Positions 41,958 to 51,887 are shown, numbered from the stretch's first letter. The stretch: 64,000 bases of DNA from Aequorivita sp. (GCA_024637015.1 JAGXGE010000015.1:233241-297240), one strand, 5' to 3'. Numbers and translations: made by a program. The notes: generated from the letters alone by a model not told the origin.

Positions 41958-43730
41958 ATGAACCATACTTCCGATTTTTACAAATTACAGATTGAAATCA
42001 ATTCCGAAGAACTACAAAAAATAAAACGGAAACTCGCCCTTTCCAGCACAATTAGACTTATTGTGTTTTTGGCAGCTTGTTTTGCAGTGTATTTTTTCTT
42101 CGGAAACACGAAAGTTGTCATTGCTGCAATTGTACTCACAATTATAGCTTTCATTTATTTGGTTTCAAAACATAGTGGCTTGCAATATAAGCGCGATTTA
42201 AAAAAAGCATTGATTGCCCAAAACGAAACCGAACTCGAAGTGTTGGATCGTGTTTTTCATCATTTGCCTTCTGGTGAAAAATATAAAGATCCGCTCCATT
42301 TTTATAGCCAGGATATTGATCTTTTTGGTCGTGGTTCTTTCTTTCAATATTTGAATAGAACGGCATTGGAAAGCGGTTCCGATTTTTTGTCAAAACTTTT
42401 TACTGAAAATAAAATTGATTCCATACCCAAAAAACAGCAGGCAATAATCGAATTATCGGAAATGCCTAAGTGGCGACAGCGCTTTTCAGCAATTGCTTCT
42501 TTGGTAAAAACTGAAGTTTCTGCGGCTGAGGTTACCGATTGGCTTAAAAAATATCAATTGTTTGTTCCAAAATGGATCAAGCCGGTTTCGTTAGTTTTTT
42601 CACTGGTTTCCCTTGGATTGATAGTGTTTAACTATCTTGATTTGGTTTCGGGTTACGCAGTTGCTGGCTGGTTCTTTTTGGGACTGGCAATTTCGGGTCG
42701 GTATCTGAAAAAAGTAAATGATCTTTCTTCAAACACTTCAAAAATACAAAGCACTTTTGAGCAGTTTCACAAATTAATCTTGGAGATTGAAACAGAAAAC
42801 TTTTCTTCAGAATTGCTCTCGGAAAAAAGAAATTTGGTCGTAAATGCTACAATAAAAGCTTCTAGTGTTTTGAAGAAATTCGCCAAACATTTGGATGCCT
42901 TAGACCAACGTAGTAATATGCTCATCGGTGTTATAGCTAATGGTTTTATGCTCCGCGATTTAAGACAAAGCTACAATATTGAACAATGGATTAAAGCACA
43001 TAAAGAAAGCGTTCCTGTGTGGTTTGATGCCATCATTTTTTTTGATGCTTATAACAGCTTGGGGAATTTTGGTTTTAATCATCCCACCTACGTTTTTCCC
43101 AAAATTAATGATGATGTTCCCGTGCTAAAAGTGAAAGGGGCTGGACATCCGTTATTGAAGGAAGCAACAATGGTGCGCAATGATTTCCAAATAAATTCTG
43201 AGGAATTTTTTATTGTTACTGGAGCGAATATGGCTGGTAAAAGTACGTTTCTTAGAACAGTTTCCCTACAAATTGTTATGGGCAATATTGGTTTGCCAGT
43301 TTGTGCAGAAAAAGCAGAATACAGTCCAATAAAACTCATCACAAGTATGCGGACCACTGATAGTTTAACGGATGATGAATCCTACTTTTTCAGTGAATTG
43401 AAACGTTTGAAGTTTATTGTTGATGAAATAAAAACAGACCGTTATTTCATCATTCTCGACGAAATTCTGAAAGGGACAAACAGCACCGACAAGGCCATTG
43501 GCTCCCGAAAATTTGTTGAAAAATTGGTGGCCAGCAATTCCACGGGAATCATTGCCACGCACGATTTGAGTCTTTGTGTTGCTTCGGAAGAATTACCGGA
43601 AGTAAAAAACTATTTTTTCGACGCGCGCATTGAAAATGACGAACTCTTTTTCGACTATACCTTCAAGCCCGGCATTTGCCAAAATATGAATGCTTCTTTT
43701 CTTCTGAAAAAAATGCGTATTGTTGATTGA
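41958..43730 (+). CDS. Membrane-anchored MutS-like ATPase
   Basis: The protein has 590 residues. Two pairs of membrane helices lie at ~28-65 (LIVFLAACFAVYFFF, VVIAAIVLTIIAFIYLV) and ~208-250 (VSLVFSLVSLGLIVF, AVAGWFFLGLAIS). The C-terminal half is a MutS ATPase: Walker A TGANMAGKSTFLRT (Lys428), Walker B YFIILDEILKGTNS, and the IATHDLSLC histidine loop. The mismatch-binding domain of MutS is absent. Such short membrane MutS relatives occur in Bacteroidota; their role is unknown and probably not mismatch repair. Confidence 0.92.
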   Translation: MNHTSDFYKLQIEINSEELQKIKRKLALSSTIRLIVFLAACFAVYFFFGNTKVVIAAIVLTIIAFIYLVSKHSGLQYKRDLKKALIAQNETELEVLDRVFHHLPSGEKYKDPLHFYSQDIDLFGRGSFFQYLNRTALESGSDFLSKLFTENKIDSIPKKQQAIIELSEMPKWRQRFSAIASLVKTEVSAAEVTDWLKKYQLFVPKWIKPVSLVFSLVSLGLIVFNYLDLVSGYAVAGWFFLGLAISGRYLKKVNDLSSNTSKIQSTFEQFHKLILEIETENFSSELLSEKRNLVVNATIKASSVLKKFAKHLDALDQRSNMLIGVIANGFMLRDLRQSYNIEQWIKAHKESVPVWFDAIIFFDAYNSLGNFGFNHPTYVFPKINDDVPVLKVKGAGHPLLKEATMVRNDFQINSEEFFIVTGANMAGKSTFLRTVSLQIVMGNIGLPVCAEKAEYSPIKLITSMRTTDSLTDDESYFFSELKRLKFIVDEIKTDRYFIILDEILKGTNSTDKAIGSRKFVEKLVASNSTGIIATHDLSLCVASEELPEVKNYFFDARIENDELFFDYTFKPGICQNMNASFLLKKMRIVD

Positions 43731-43886
43731 CAAACATAATTGGTACAAAAACAGATAATTATAGTTTTTTTTATTACATTTATAATTCCTCATTTCTCTC
43801 CATACTTATTCGTATTTTTTGTTTTGCCCCAAACACTAAAATAGTAACCAATTTTAATATTTATACTAATTTAATTTTATGGGATT

Positions 43887-44711
43887 ATGAAAACAACCAC
43901 CAACTTTAAGTTTATTGCAATAGCTACAATTATGTTGCTGTTGAATTTTAGTGTGTTCGCACAAAATGAAGCAAACCGGCCAGAGTACATCTCTGTTACA
44001 ACTATGCATTGGAATATGGATAAAGAAGATTTCAGCATGGATGCATGGAAAGCCTTAGAAAAGGAGTATCTGCAAAAAGTGACAAGTAAAAATCAATACA
44101 TTTTATCAGCTTCCTATTACACACACCTTTTTTCGCCAGACAATTCTGAAGTACTTTATGTTCGAACCTATCCATCTTGGGAAGCTATGGAAAAAGCGGC
44201 CGAAAGGAATGGTGAACTTGAAAAACAAGCATGGCCTGAAGAAAAAGCCAGAGATGCATTTTTTAAGAAACTTGATGATAATTTTTCAGTTAAGCATTCT
44301 GACGAAATTTATGCTCCCGTTGATGGGGTCAAATTGATACCACAAGGGAATGACAAAGATTTAGTAATGTATGTTCGAAAAACTCATTTCACTTTTCCAG
44401 AAGATGGTACACAAAAAGAATTTGACGAAATGCGTGCTGAAAATTTCGCAAAGGTTATTTCTAAAAATGAGTACATAAAAGGCTATTATCCAAACGTTCA
44501 CGCTTGGGGAAGAGACAAAACAGAATTTGTGGAAGCATTTTTTGTAGATTCTATGTGTGATTTGGAAAAGATGTTTGATAGAAATGGTGAATTGATTGGT
44601 CAAGCTTGGTCTGGCGATTCCGGAAAAGAGAGAGGAAAAAAATGGGGCAAATATTTTACTGGAATCCATGGTGATTCTGCCTATACCTTAGTGGCAGAAC
44701 TATCAAAATAG
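43887..44711 (+). CDS. Exported protein with an internal duplication
   Basis: The protein has 274 residues and a signal peptide (IAIATIMLLLNFSVFAQ). Two halves resemble each other: EVLYVRTYPSWEAMEKAAERN with GELEKQAWP in the first, FFVDSMCDLEKMFDRNGELI with GQAWSGD in the second, each preceded by a KNQYI or KNEYIKGYY segment. The pattern recalls tandem dimeric alpha-beta-barrel domains, such as those in NIPSNAP-like proteins, but I cannot assign a family. A terminator follows, so it forms its own unit. Confidence 0.8.
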   Translation: MKTTTNFKFIAIATIMLLLNFSVFAQNEANRPEYISVTTMHWNMDKEDFSMDAWKALEKEYLQKVTSKNQYILSASYYTHLFSPDNSEVLYVRTYPSWEAMEKAAERNGELEKQAWPEEKARDAFFKKLDDNFSVKHSDEIYAPVDGVKLIPQGNDKDLVMYVRKTHFTFPEDGTQKEFDEMRAENFAKVISKNEYIKGYYPNVHAWGRDKTEFVEAFFVDSMCDLEKMFDRNGELIGQAWSGDSGKERGKKWGKYFTGIHGDSAYTLVAELSK

Positions 44712-44734
44712 AACTTAGAAAATAGTAAGTGTTT

Positions 44735-44769
44735 TAAAAAGGATGTTTTAAAAAAGCATCCTTTTTTTT
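44735..44769 (+). terminator. Rho-independent terminator after the duplicated-domain gene
   Basis: AAAAAGGATG at 44735-44744 pairs with CATCCTTTTT at 44756-44765, followed by more T. The A run may let it act in both directions. Confidence 0.88.
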
Positions 44770-44820
44770 ATATTGAAGAAGTGCGTATTTTCACGGCTTC
44801 GCATATAAAAAACTTTCCGA

Positions 44821-45816
44821 ATGGATTCAGTTACTCAGATTGTTTTGGGCGCCGCCGTTGGCGAAGCTGTCTTGGGCAAAAAAATCGGTAACAAAGCAAT
44901 AGTTTTAGGCGCCATAGCTGGGACCATTCCAGATTTAGATGTACTTGCGAACTATTTTACCGATACTGTTTCAGCCTTAGAAATCCATCGCGGGTTTACG
45001 CATTCTATTGTTTTTGCTATTACATTCGGGCTCCTTTTTGGGTGGTTGCTATCCCTCTGGGATAAACGTGCGAATTTCAAACAATGGTTTTGGTTTTGGT
45101 TTCTGTGTTTTGTAACGCATCCTCTGCTAGATGCCCACACCACTTGGGGAACACAGCTATTTTGGCCGCTGGATATTCGCTTGGCTTACAAGAATATTTT
45201 TGTGATTGATCCACTTTATACCTTGCCCTTTCTCGCTTTTTTAATTTTGGCAATGTTTCAAAAAAGAGGAAGCTTTAAAAGGCGAAGGTTCAATAACCTC
45301 GGTTTGATTGTTAGTAGCGCCTATATGTTGCTTACCTTAATTCTGAAGGGAATAACATATTCTAAATTTGAAACTGCGCTAGAGAAGCAAAACATTGCAT
45401 ATATGGCTTTGGAAACAAAACCAAGTCCCCTAAATACCATTTTGTGGACCGCAAATGTGGAAACAGAAGATTCTTTTTTGATAGGTGATTACTCTTTTTT
45501 TGATACTAAGCCAATCCAATTTTTCCCACATCCAAAAAATCACGGAGCATTGGGAGCTTTGGCAGAAGAAGATAAAGTAAAACGGCTTATAAAAATCACT
45601 AAGGGATGGTACACAGTTTCTGAAAGACCCGATGGTATCTATTTAAACGACCTTCGCTTTGGGATGATGAGCGTAGATCAGCGTGCGGAGAAATACGCCT
45701 TTAGTTTTCGGCTGAAAAAAGAAGGCGAGGAAGTAAAAGTTACCGAAGAGCCTAAAAACAATCGCGATGCCAAAAAATTGTTTTCAGATCTTTGGGAGCG
45801 GATTAAAGGAAACTAG
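44821..45816 (+). CDS. YdjM-type membrane-bound metal-dependent hydrolase
   Basis: The protein has 331 residues. The family start DSVTQIVLGAAVGEAVLGKK is followed by GTIPDLDVLANYFTD, HRGFTHSIVFAITFGLLFG and THPLLDAHTTWGTQLFWP, the His/Asp ligands of a metal site embedded among four helices. The C-terminal ~130 residues appear soluble. E. coli YdjM is LexA-regulated; the substrate is unknown. The stop codon overlaps that of the convergent gene within CTAG (45813-45816). Confidence 0.93.
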   Translation: MDSVTQIVLGAAVGEAVLGKKIGNKAIVLGAIAGTIPDLDVLANYFTDTVSALEIHRGFTHSIVFAITFGLLFGWLLSLWDKRANFKQWFWFWFLCFVTHPLLDAHTTWGTQLFWPLDIRLAYKNIFVIDPLYTLPFLAFLILAMFQKRGSFKRRRFNNLGLIVSSAYMLLTLILKGITYSKFETALEKQNIAYMALETKPSPLNTILWTANVETEDSFLIGDYSFFDTKPIQFFPHPKNHGALGALAEEDKVKRLIKITKGWYTVSERPDGIYLNDLRFGMMSVDQRAEKYAFSFRLKKEGEEVKVTEEPKNNRDAKKLFSDLWERIKGN

Positions 45817-46241
45817 CAGCTCAAATCTGCAATAATTTTCCATTCTCCCTCAATTTTTCGGAAAATAATCAGGAAGACTCCGTTTGCATTTCCAGCATCC
45901 CGTACCAAATGGAATTGGCCCATTACGTAATACGAATTGTCTTCAATTTTGGCAACAGCATCAAACGTAAATGAAAGATTTCCCGTGTATTCTTTTGAAG
46001 GATAGCTTTTTTTATAGTTATCGAGCGTTTTTTGCCAACCATTTGTAACTCCTTTGCTACCGTAAAATTTTAGGGAGTCATTTTTCCAATAACCTTCCAT
46101 AAAACGTTCCAAGTCGCCTTTATTCCATGCGTCTTGTTGTGTTTTGAGCACAGAAAGAATTGCTTCTTTGTCGGAAGGTTCGGTTTGGGCAACAACGTTT
46201 AAAGTTGCAATTAGGCATAAAAGTAAGAGTAGTTTTTTCAT
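45813..46241 (-). CDS. Exported SnoaL/DUF4440-like protein
   Basis: I use the ATG at 46241 (142 residues). The signal peptide is KKLLLLLCLIATLNVVAQ. The rest has the NTF2-like layout: KEAILSVLKTQQDAWNKGDL, ERFMEGYWKNDSLKFYGS, YYVMGQFHLVRDAG and the final IIFRKIEGEWKIIADLSC. Proteins of this fold bind small ligands or act as ketosteroid isomerase-like enzymes; no catalytic residues can be named here. Confidence 0.88.
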   Translation of the reverse strand: MKKLLLLLCLIATLNVVAQTEPSDKEAILSVLKTQQDAWNKGDLERFMEGYWKNDSLKFYGSKGVTNGWQKTLDNYKKSYPSKEYTGNLSFTFDAVAKIEDNSYYVMGQFHLVRDAGNANGVFLIIFRKIEGEWKIIADLSC

Positions 46242-46442
46242 AATGTACAATTTTGGCTCTGCGTCTTGGATGGTAGCTTAAATAAAGAAGCAAAAGCTCA
46301 AAGATTAAAAGTAAATATAGTTTTAAAATTTGCAAGGTCAGTTCATTTAAAGAAAAGCAATGGGTAGTGAAAAGAAAAATTTCGATTAAATTTACAATTA
46401 GGCTATAGCTAACAATCAAAATTTTAACCAAATAATCATCTT

Positions 46443-47477
46443 TTGAGCGATTCCAAAATAAACATTTCCGGGAGTTATTTAATAAAAGCACTATTAATTA
46501 TAGGAGGTGTTTTAACGCTTTGTTATTTAGGGGCTAGCCTTTTAATGCCGTTACTGGTAGCTGCCATTATAGCCATCTTACTTGACAAACCCACCCAAAA
46601 ATTTAATCAATGGGGTTTTCCCAACTGGTTGTCAATAACGGTGTCCATCATCTTGATGGTAATCGTTTTTTTCCTGCTCTCTTGGCTCATAAGTTCACAA
46701 ATAAATAACATAGCTGGGGATTGGCCCACTATTAAAGAGAAGGCCGGCGAAAAGTTAAATAATCTTTCAGAATGGGCGAATCAGCGGTTGAACTGGGATT
46801 ACCAAAATTATATAGAAAATAACAAGCGCTTTTTACAAAAAGCAGAAAGTCTGGCAAGTGTTTTTTTATCGAGTATAATGAACCTGCTCTCGCAATCGCT
46901 CATCATTTTCGTGTATGTTGTCCTGCTTTTAATGCAGAAAAAAATGTTTATTGATTTTTTTAAAAAATTGTCTTCCAATCCTTCTGCCATGGCTTCATTA
47001 TTAAGTAGCGCCTCAAAAATTATAAGCAGCTACCTCTTGGGAAAAGGCAAGATCATGATTTTTCTTTTCGGAATATATTATTTGGGTTTTAGTCTGGGTT
47101 CGGTTCCCTATGCACTTTTTTTAGCGGTGTTTGCTGCCCTGTTTTCTATTATTCCATACGTTGGTAACCTTATAGGCGGCGGCATTGCGGTCATCCTATC
47201 ATACATATATTCCGGAACAACGCCTGCACTTATTGTCATTGGTGTGATTTCCGTAGCGCAATTAGTGGAAAATTACATCCTTACACCGTGGATTATTGGT
47301 GATGAAACAAACTTGAATCCGTTTATAACGGTGTTTGGCGTTATTCTTTTCTCTGTGCTTTGGGGTATGGTTGGTGCCATTATTGCCTTACCTATAATAG
47401 GCGTGCTAAAAGTAATCTTTGAGCATACGAAAGGGATGGAAGCTTATGCTTATTTGATTAAAAAGAATGATTCGTAG
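46443..47477 (+). CDS. AI-2E family transporter (PerM/TqsA-like)
   Basis: The protein has 344 residues from a TTG start. There are about eight hydrophobic segments, with the typical ASLLMPLLVAAIIAILLDKP near the start, a hydrophilic periplasmic region (KEKAGEKLNNLSEWANQRL), and the signature SIIPYVGNLIGGGIAVIL and NYILTPWIIGDETNLNPF near the end. Members export or leak autoinducer-2 or act as sodium/proton antiporters. The substrate cannot be told. Confidence 0.94.
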   Translation: MSDSKINISGSYLIKALLIIGGVLTLCYLGASLLMPLLVAAIIAILLDKPTQKFNQWGFPNWLSITVSIILMVIVFFLLSWLISSQINNIAGDWPTIKEKAGEKLNNLSEWANQRLNWDYQNYIENNKRFLQKAESLASVFLSSIMNLLSQSLIIFVYVVLLLMQKKMFIDFFKKLSSNPSAMASLLSSASKIISSYLLGKGKIMIFLFGIYYLGFSLGSVPYALFLAVFAALFSIIPYVGNLIGGGIAVILSYIYSGTTPALIVIGVISVAQLVENYILTPWIIGDETNLNPFITVFGVILFSVLWGMVGAIIALPIIGVLKVIFEHTKGMEAYAYLIKKNDS

Positions 47478-47558
47478 GTTTTATAAGGCGTAGCGTCTCT
47501 TCGCGAAAATGTGCTCTTGAACTCATAAAGCGCAAAGGGTTTTTTAGCAAACGAATAA

Positions 47559-50500
47559 TTAAAATTTCATCATAAAGTCTTCCGAAAATACGGTTTTCAG
47601 TCTGAAGATAAGCTCTTTCGCATTCTCTTTGCTGAAAACCATCGGCGGTTTTATTTTTAAGACATTGTGGTCTGGGCCGTCAATGCTCATCAAAATTCCC
47701 AATTGTTTCATTCTGTTTGCCAAATAAGAAGCGTGTTCCGGCAACGGATTTTTATTTGAATCATTCAATTCAAACCCCAAAAATAATCCTTCACCGCGCA
47801 CATCACCAATAACTGGAAATTGCTTTTGTAGGCTTTTCAATTCCGCAATCAAAAATCCGCCGACTTCCAACGCATTTTGTTGCAGATTTTCTTCTTCAAC
47901 AACCTCCAAAACCGAACGACCAATAGCGCATGAAATAGGGTTTCCTCCAAAAGTATTGAAATACTCCATTCCTGTATTGAACTTCTCGGCAACTTCTTTT
48001 GTGCAAACAACTACAGCAAGCGGGTGACCGTTGCCAGCAGGTTTGCCCATAGTTACAATATCTGGCTGAACATCGTAAAGTTCAAACGCCCAGAAGGCTT
48101 TACCCATTCGTCCAAAACCTGTTTGTATTTCGTCGGCTATGCAAATACCACCAGCTTCGCGAATATGTTTGTAAACTTCTTTGAAATAGTTTTTCGGGGG
48201 AACAATTTGTCCGCCGCAACTGATCATACTTTCACCAATAAAGCCTGCTATTTCCTTACCTTCGTCTTTTAAATTTTGAATGATTTCCTTGGCGTGATTG
48301 GCGTAATCAATTCCGCAGTTTTCTCCAGAATATTTTCCTCGGAAGGAATCGGGAAGTGGAAGAATGTGTGTGGTTTCAGGTTTTGGAAAACCGCCTTCGC
48401 CTTCAAATTTGTATGAGCTTACATCTATTACTGCATTTGTATTTCCGTGATAGCCAACTTCGATTGCTAAAAAATGTTTGTTTCCAGTAACGATTTTTGC
48501 CATTCGCAATGCGAGTTCGTTAGCCTCGCTACCAGAATTCACAAAGTGGATTACCGATAAATGTGGTGGTAATTTTTTCAATAAAGCTTTCGCGTAAGCG
48601 ATAATTTCTTCGTGTAAATAACGTGTGTTGGTATTTAAAACCGCTATTTGTTTTTGTCCTGCAGCAACCACTTTTGGGTGTTGATGCCCCACGTGATTGA
48701 CATTGTTTACGGTATCCAAATATTTTCTGCCTTCGGCGTCAATCAAATAAACACCTTCCCCGCGGACGATGTGCAAGGGCTTGTCATACGAAAGGCTTAA
48801 GCCTTTTCCGAGGTGTTCTTTTCTGAAATTGATTAGTTTTTCAGAGGATTGCACATAGTTGGTTTTTAAATTTTTTATTTTGAAAAGTATATTCGGATCT
48901 GGGCAAATTCCCTTCCAAATGGGTAATTGGTTAAAGTATGTTACACCCGGAAAATCGATTTTATAATCGAGCATTGAAAGCATAATCTGAAAATGAAGGT
49001 GTGGCGCCCAAACCCCGTTTTCCTTCTCATTACCCAAATAACCGATGCAATCTCCCTTTTTTAATTGTGTTCCTTCAGAAATAGTTGAGAGGCTTTTTAA
49101 GGAAAGATGTCCGTAAAGCGTGAAGAATTCTACGTTTTCAAACTTGTGTTTTAAAATGATTAAGCCACCGTATTCTTTATAGCCTTCATCGTTTACGGCG
49201 GTTACAACTGTTCCGTCAAACATTGCATGGACAGGTGTTTCTGCGGGAAGCCAAAAATCTATACCGAGGTGGATGGTTCGGCTTTCTGAACCGTTGTTTC
49301 CTTCTTTGTCGTAGGAAGAAGCCGTATAAAGTGGGCGTGGCTCACAATATCCGCCAGCGATTATTTTTGATGGATTTTCTTTTTGAAGTTGCTCGATTTT
49401 AAATTGGAACAAATCGAGATTGTTAAAATCACTTTTGCTTCCAATCCAAGTACTTGCAGGGCTTAAATCGAGCAAGTGGATTTCATCTTTTTCAATCGTC
49501 GGGAATAATTCTGAAAGCTGAAAAGTAGTTTTTGAAGCCCAATTTTCAAAGTCTTTAGCTTTTGGATGGGTTTCCATTCCGCAAGCATTTCGAAAAGAAT
49601 AATAAGCGAAATCTTCGTTTACTTGAAACCATTTCTCCAGCAAATCCCAAGCAGGTTTTTCGCTGATTATATAATAATTATCGTTTGGAAATGCTTCTTT
49701 TTTTAGCGAAGCATTTGTAACCGTTGTCGCCAAACGCATTCCAACCAAAGTGTACAAACTTTCCAGTTCATTTTCTGAAAGTTTGTAGTGTTTATTATAT
49801 CCATTTATTATTTCCAAAGCTGCGGAAAGTGGATCGGGTAGGTCCATTATTGCGTACGCTAAAACAATGGCGAGGTCATTTATGATTTGGGTGAAAACAG
49901 CATCCCCAAAATCTATTAGGCCTGAAACTTTTGGATTGCATAAATCTTCGGAAACCAAAATATTGTAATCATTTATATCATTGTGTACGATGCTTTTTGG
50001 AAGGTTTTTATAAGTTGATTGGATTTCAGAAAAACGATTTTGAAAGTAGTGTAAAATCTCTTTTTGCTTTCCTGAAAAGTGGATTGAATGCTCATTAGTC
50101 CAAGCTGAATTTGCCAAATCCCAATCTAGCTTTCTGTGTGCTTCGGGATGTTTAAAATCTTGAAGGGCCACTGTCAAACTTCCTGCGGCTTCGCCTAAAC
50201 TTTGGCGGAGGCTTTTGGTTTTTGGATTTACCGTTGCCCAAAGACGGCCGGGAAGCCAGGTTAGCACCCTTGTGGTTTTATTGTTTGGAAGTATTGTAAG
50301 CTGTTTCTGTTTGTTATTTGGAACAACTTCGGAAAGTAAAACAGGAAGTTCTTTAGTTGAAAGATGTTTCAGAATTTGGATTTGAAAATCTAGTTGATCT
50401 ATATCTTCTTCTGAAGAAATTTTCAGAAGGAATTTTTCAGCCGAAGGAGTTTTCAGTAAAAAGTTTTCGTCAACATAGCCATCTAGTTTTGAGACTTCGG

Positions 50501-50561
50501 CAGAAATTTTGTACTGCTCGCGAGCAATTTTTGAAACTTCTTCGAGGGTGGTTTTATTCAT
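47559..50561 (-). CDS. Three-domain fusion: APH-type kinase, M23 peptidase-like domain, class III aminotransferase-fold phospholyase
   Basis: The ATG at 50561 gives 1000 residues. Residues ~1-330 form an aminoglycoside-phosphotransferase-type kinase (HNDINDYNILV with His193 and Asp195; GLIDFGDAVF with Asp217). Residues ~400-540 are an M23 domain with HLGID (His431, Asp435) and HLHF (His521, His523). Residues ~575-995 are a PLP enzyme with ADEIQTGFGRMG and Lys840 in MGKPAGNGHP. Kinase and PLP parts resemble human hydroxylysine kinase and the ETNPPL/PHYKPL phospholyases, which act in sequence. There is no signal peptide, so the M23 part is probably cytoplasmic and perhaps non-peptidolytic. Confidence 0.93.
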   Translation of the reverse strand: MNKTTLEEVSKIAREQYKISAEVSKLDGYVDENFLLKTPSAEKFLLKISSEEDIDQLDFQIQILKHLSTKELPVLLSEVVPNNKQKQLTILPNNKTTRVLTWLPGRLWATVNPKTKSLRQSLGEAAGSLTVALQDFKHPEAHRKLDWDLANSAWTNEHSIHFSGKQKEILHYFQNRFSEIQSTYKNLPKSIVHNDINDYNILVSEDLCNPKVSGLIDFGDAVFTQIINDLAIVLAYAIMDLPDPLSAALEIINGYNKHYKLSENELESLYTLVGMRLATTVTNASLKKEAFPNDNYYIISEKPAWDLLEKWFQVNEDFAYYSFRNACGMETHPKAKDFENWASKTTFQLSELFPTIEKDEIHLLDLSPASTWIGSKSDFNNLDLFQFKIEQLQKENPSKIIAGGYCEPRPLYTASSYDKEGNNGSESRTIHLGIDFWLPAETPVHAMFDGTVVTAVNDEGYKEYGGLIILKHKFENVEFFTLYGHLSLKSLSTISEGTQLKKGDCIGYLGNEKENGVWAPHLHFQIMLSMLDYKIDFPGVTYFNQLPIWKGICPDPNILFKIKNLKTNYVQSSEKLINFRKEHLGKGLSLSYDKPLHIVRGEGVYLIDAEGRKYLDTVNNVNHVGHQHPKVVAAGQKQIAVLNTNTRYLHEEIIAYAKALLKKLPPHLSVIHFVNSGSEANELALRMAKIVTGNKHFLAIEVGYHGNTNAVIDVSSYKFEGEGGFPKPETTHILPLPDSFRGKYSGENCGIDYANHAKEIIQNLKDEGKEIAGFIGESMISCGGQIVPPKNYFKEVYKHIREAGGICIADEIQTGFGRMGKAFWAFELYDVQPDIVTMGKPAGNGHPLAVVVCTKEVAEKFNTGMEYFNTFGGNPISCAIGRSVLEVVEEENLQQNALEVGGFLIAELKSLQKQFPVIGDVRGEGLFLGFELNDSNKNPLPEHASYLANRMKQLGILMSIDGPDHNVLKIKPPMVFSKENAKELIFRLKTVFSEDFMMKF

Positions 50562-50663
50562 GACTTTCAGTGGGTAATTGACTAACAATAATACTGAAAA
50601 AGAGAAGGATGAAATTAAACTTCACGTTAAAATTTCGTCCCTCAACCCTGGCTAAAAAAATAA

Positions 50664-51764
50664 TTATAAAATGCTTTTCTGTTTCTTATAAAAGGCGTCG
50701 GCTTGCATTTGCATCAATTCGCGGGCTTTTTTTCGTTTGTAATCGTAAAGCTCCTGTTCTTCGGCGATGTCTGCGTAAACTCTGTTGTTAATGTCTCGGT
50801 CTGTGGTTACGAGAATATCGCGTTGTGCTTTTTGTTGGGTTACCCATGATTTTAGTGCGCTTTCTTGCTCTTCCAGTTTTAGGTCGTACGCACCTTTGGG
50901 AGAAAGAAGTTTCGCTAAAATGGGCGAGGTTTCAATGGCAAGGAAGAGTAAAAAGATAAATAGCGAAGGTAGCCATGGAAGTTTGTTTAATGCATTCACA
51001 CGCGCCATCAAGCCGTCAAAACCATCTATGATGGGTTGGGTGTCTGCTACTTTTGTTTTGTATTCGGTGGCGAGGGTTGCTATTTGTGCTTCTGCTGCGG
51101 TTATTTTTTCGGCGTTGGTTTTTTTCAGTTCAGCCAAAGCTGCGAGTTCGGCGTCGTGTTTTTCCCGTTTTTCTTTATACACTGGGCCTTTGCCTAATTT
51201 TTGTGTGCCAGCCGTGCCTTCGGCCTCGGAAATGTAAGTGTCATAAAGTGCGTTTACTTCCGCTTCTTTTGTGGTTATTTCACCTTTTAAACCTGCAATT
51301 TCGGTTTCCAAGGCTTTTACCGAAGGCGTGTATTGCAATGCCAACTGGTCTTTGTTGGAGAGGGTCATTTCGTTTTTCTCGGTGAGTAAAACCTGATTGA
51401 TTTCCTTTTCGAAAATTTTCATTTCCAAAGGTTTTGCGATCACGATGGCGATGATAATTGCCAACGCTATTCGCGGCGAGGCCTGTAGTAGTTCATCAAA
51501 GAAATTGTTGCGCTTTTTGATGGTGGAAACGATAAACCTATCTAGATTGAAGATTAGCAAGCCCCAAATGGTTCCGAATGAAATGGCGGAGTAGTAATTA
51601 TCAAATACGGTGTAAAGGGCATAGGCGGCGGCTATGGTGGCCATAATGGCGGTAAAGAAAACGGTTGCGCCAATACCGGCGTATTTGGTGCGTTCCCCTG
51701 GGGAACATTCGTCAAGGATGGCGGTATCTGCGCCAGAGCAGAAGATGAAAAAGCGTTGTAGCAT
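50664..51764 (-). CDS. DUF4407 membrane protein
   Basis: The protein has 366 residues. Three membrane segments lie near the N-terminus (GATVFFTAIMATIAAAYALY, ISFGTIWGLLIFNLDRF, IALAIIIAIVIAKPLEMKIF) and one at ~265-285 (LPSLFIFLLFLAIETSPIL), with a long coiled coil between them (EIAGLKGEITTKEAEVNAL, AELAALAELKKTNAEKITAA). This is the usual DUF4407 layout. The function is unknown. It is separated from the fusion enzyme by 100 bp. Confidence 0.92.
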   Translation of the reverse strand: MLQRFFIFCSGADTAILDECSPGERTKYAGIGATVFFTAIMATIAAAYALYTVFDNYYSAISFGTIWGLLIFNLDRFIVSTIKKRNNFFDELLQASPRIALAIIIAIVIAKPLEMKIFEKEINQVLLTEKNEMTLSNKDQLALQYTPSVKALETEIAGLKGEITTKEAEVNALYDTYISEAEGTAGTQKLGKGPVYKEKREKHDAELAALAELKKTNAEKITAAEAQIATLATEYKTKVADTQPIIDGFDGLMARVNALNKLPWLPSLFIFLLFLAIETSPILAKLLSPKGAYDLKLEEQESALKSWVTQQKAQRDILVTTDRDINNRVYADIAEEQELYDYKRKKARELMQMQADAFYKKQKSIL

Positions 51765-51887
51765 ATTGATTTTAGATTGATGAGTTTATATAACGCTATT
51801 TGTTTCAGAATGTTACACTGTGTTAATTGTTTAATGAATAATTAGTAATGACTTTTAGAATGGAGGACAAAGGGAGATGATATTATT

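Noticed and set aside
45813..45816. CTAG with both convergent stops as a special regulatory site
   Set aside because: It is an economical overlap of two stop codons; nothing else suggests function.
50785..51594. Plus-strand frames opposite the DUF4407 gene
   Set aside because: They are shadows of the coiled-coil coding sequence, whose own frame has clear membrane helices and family features.
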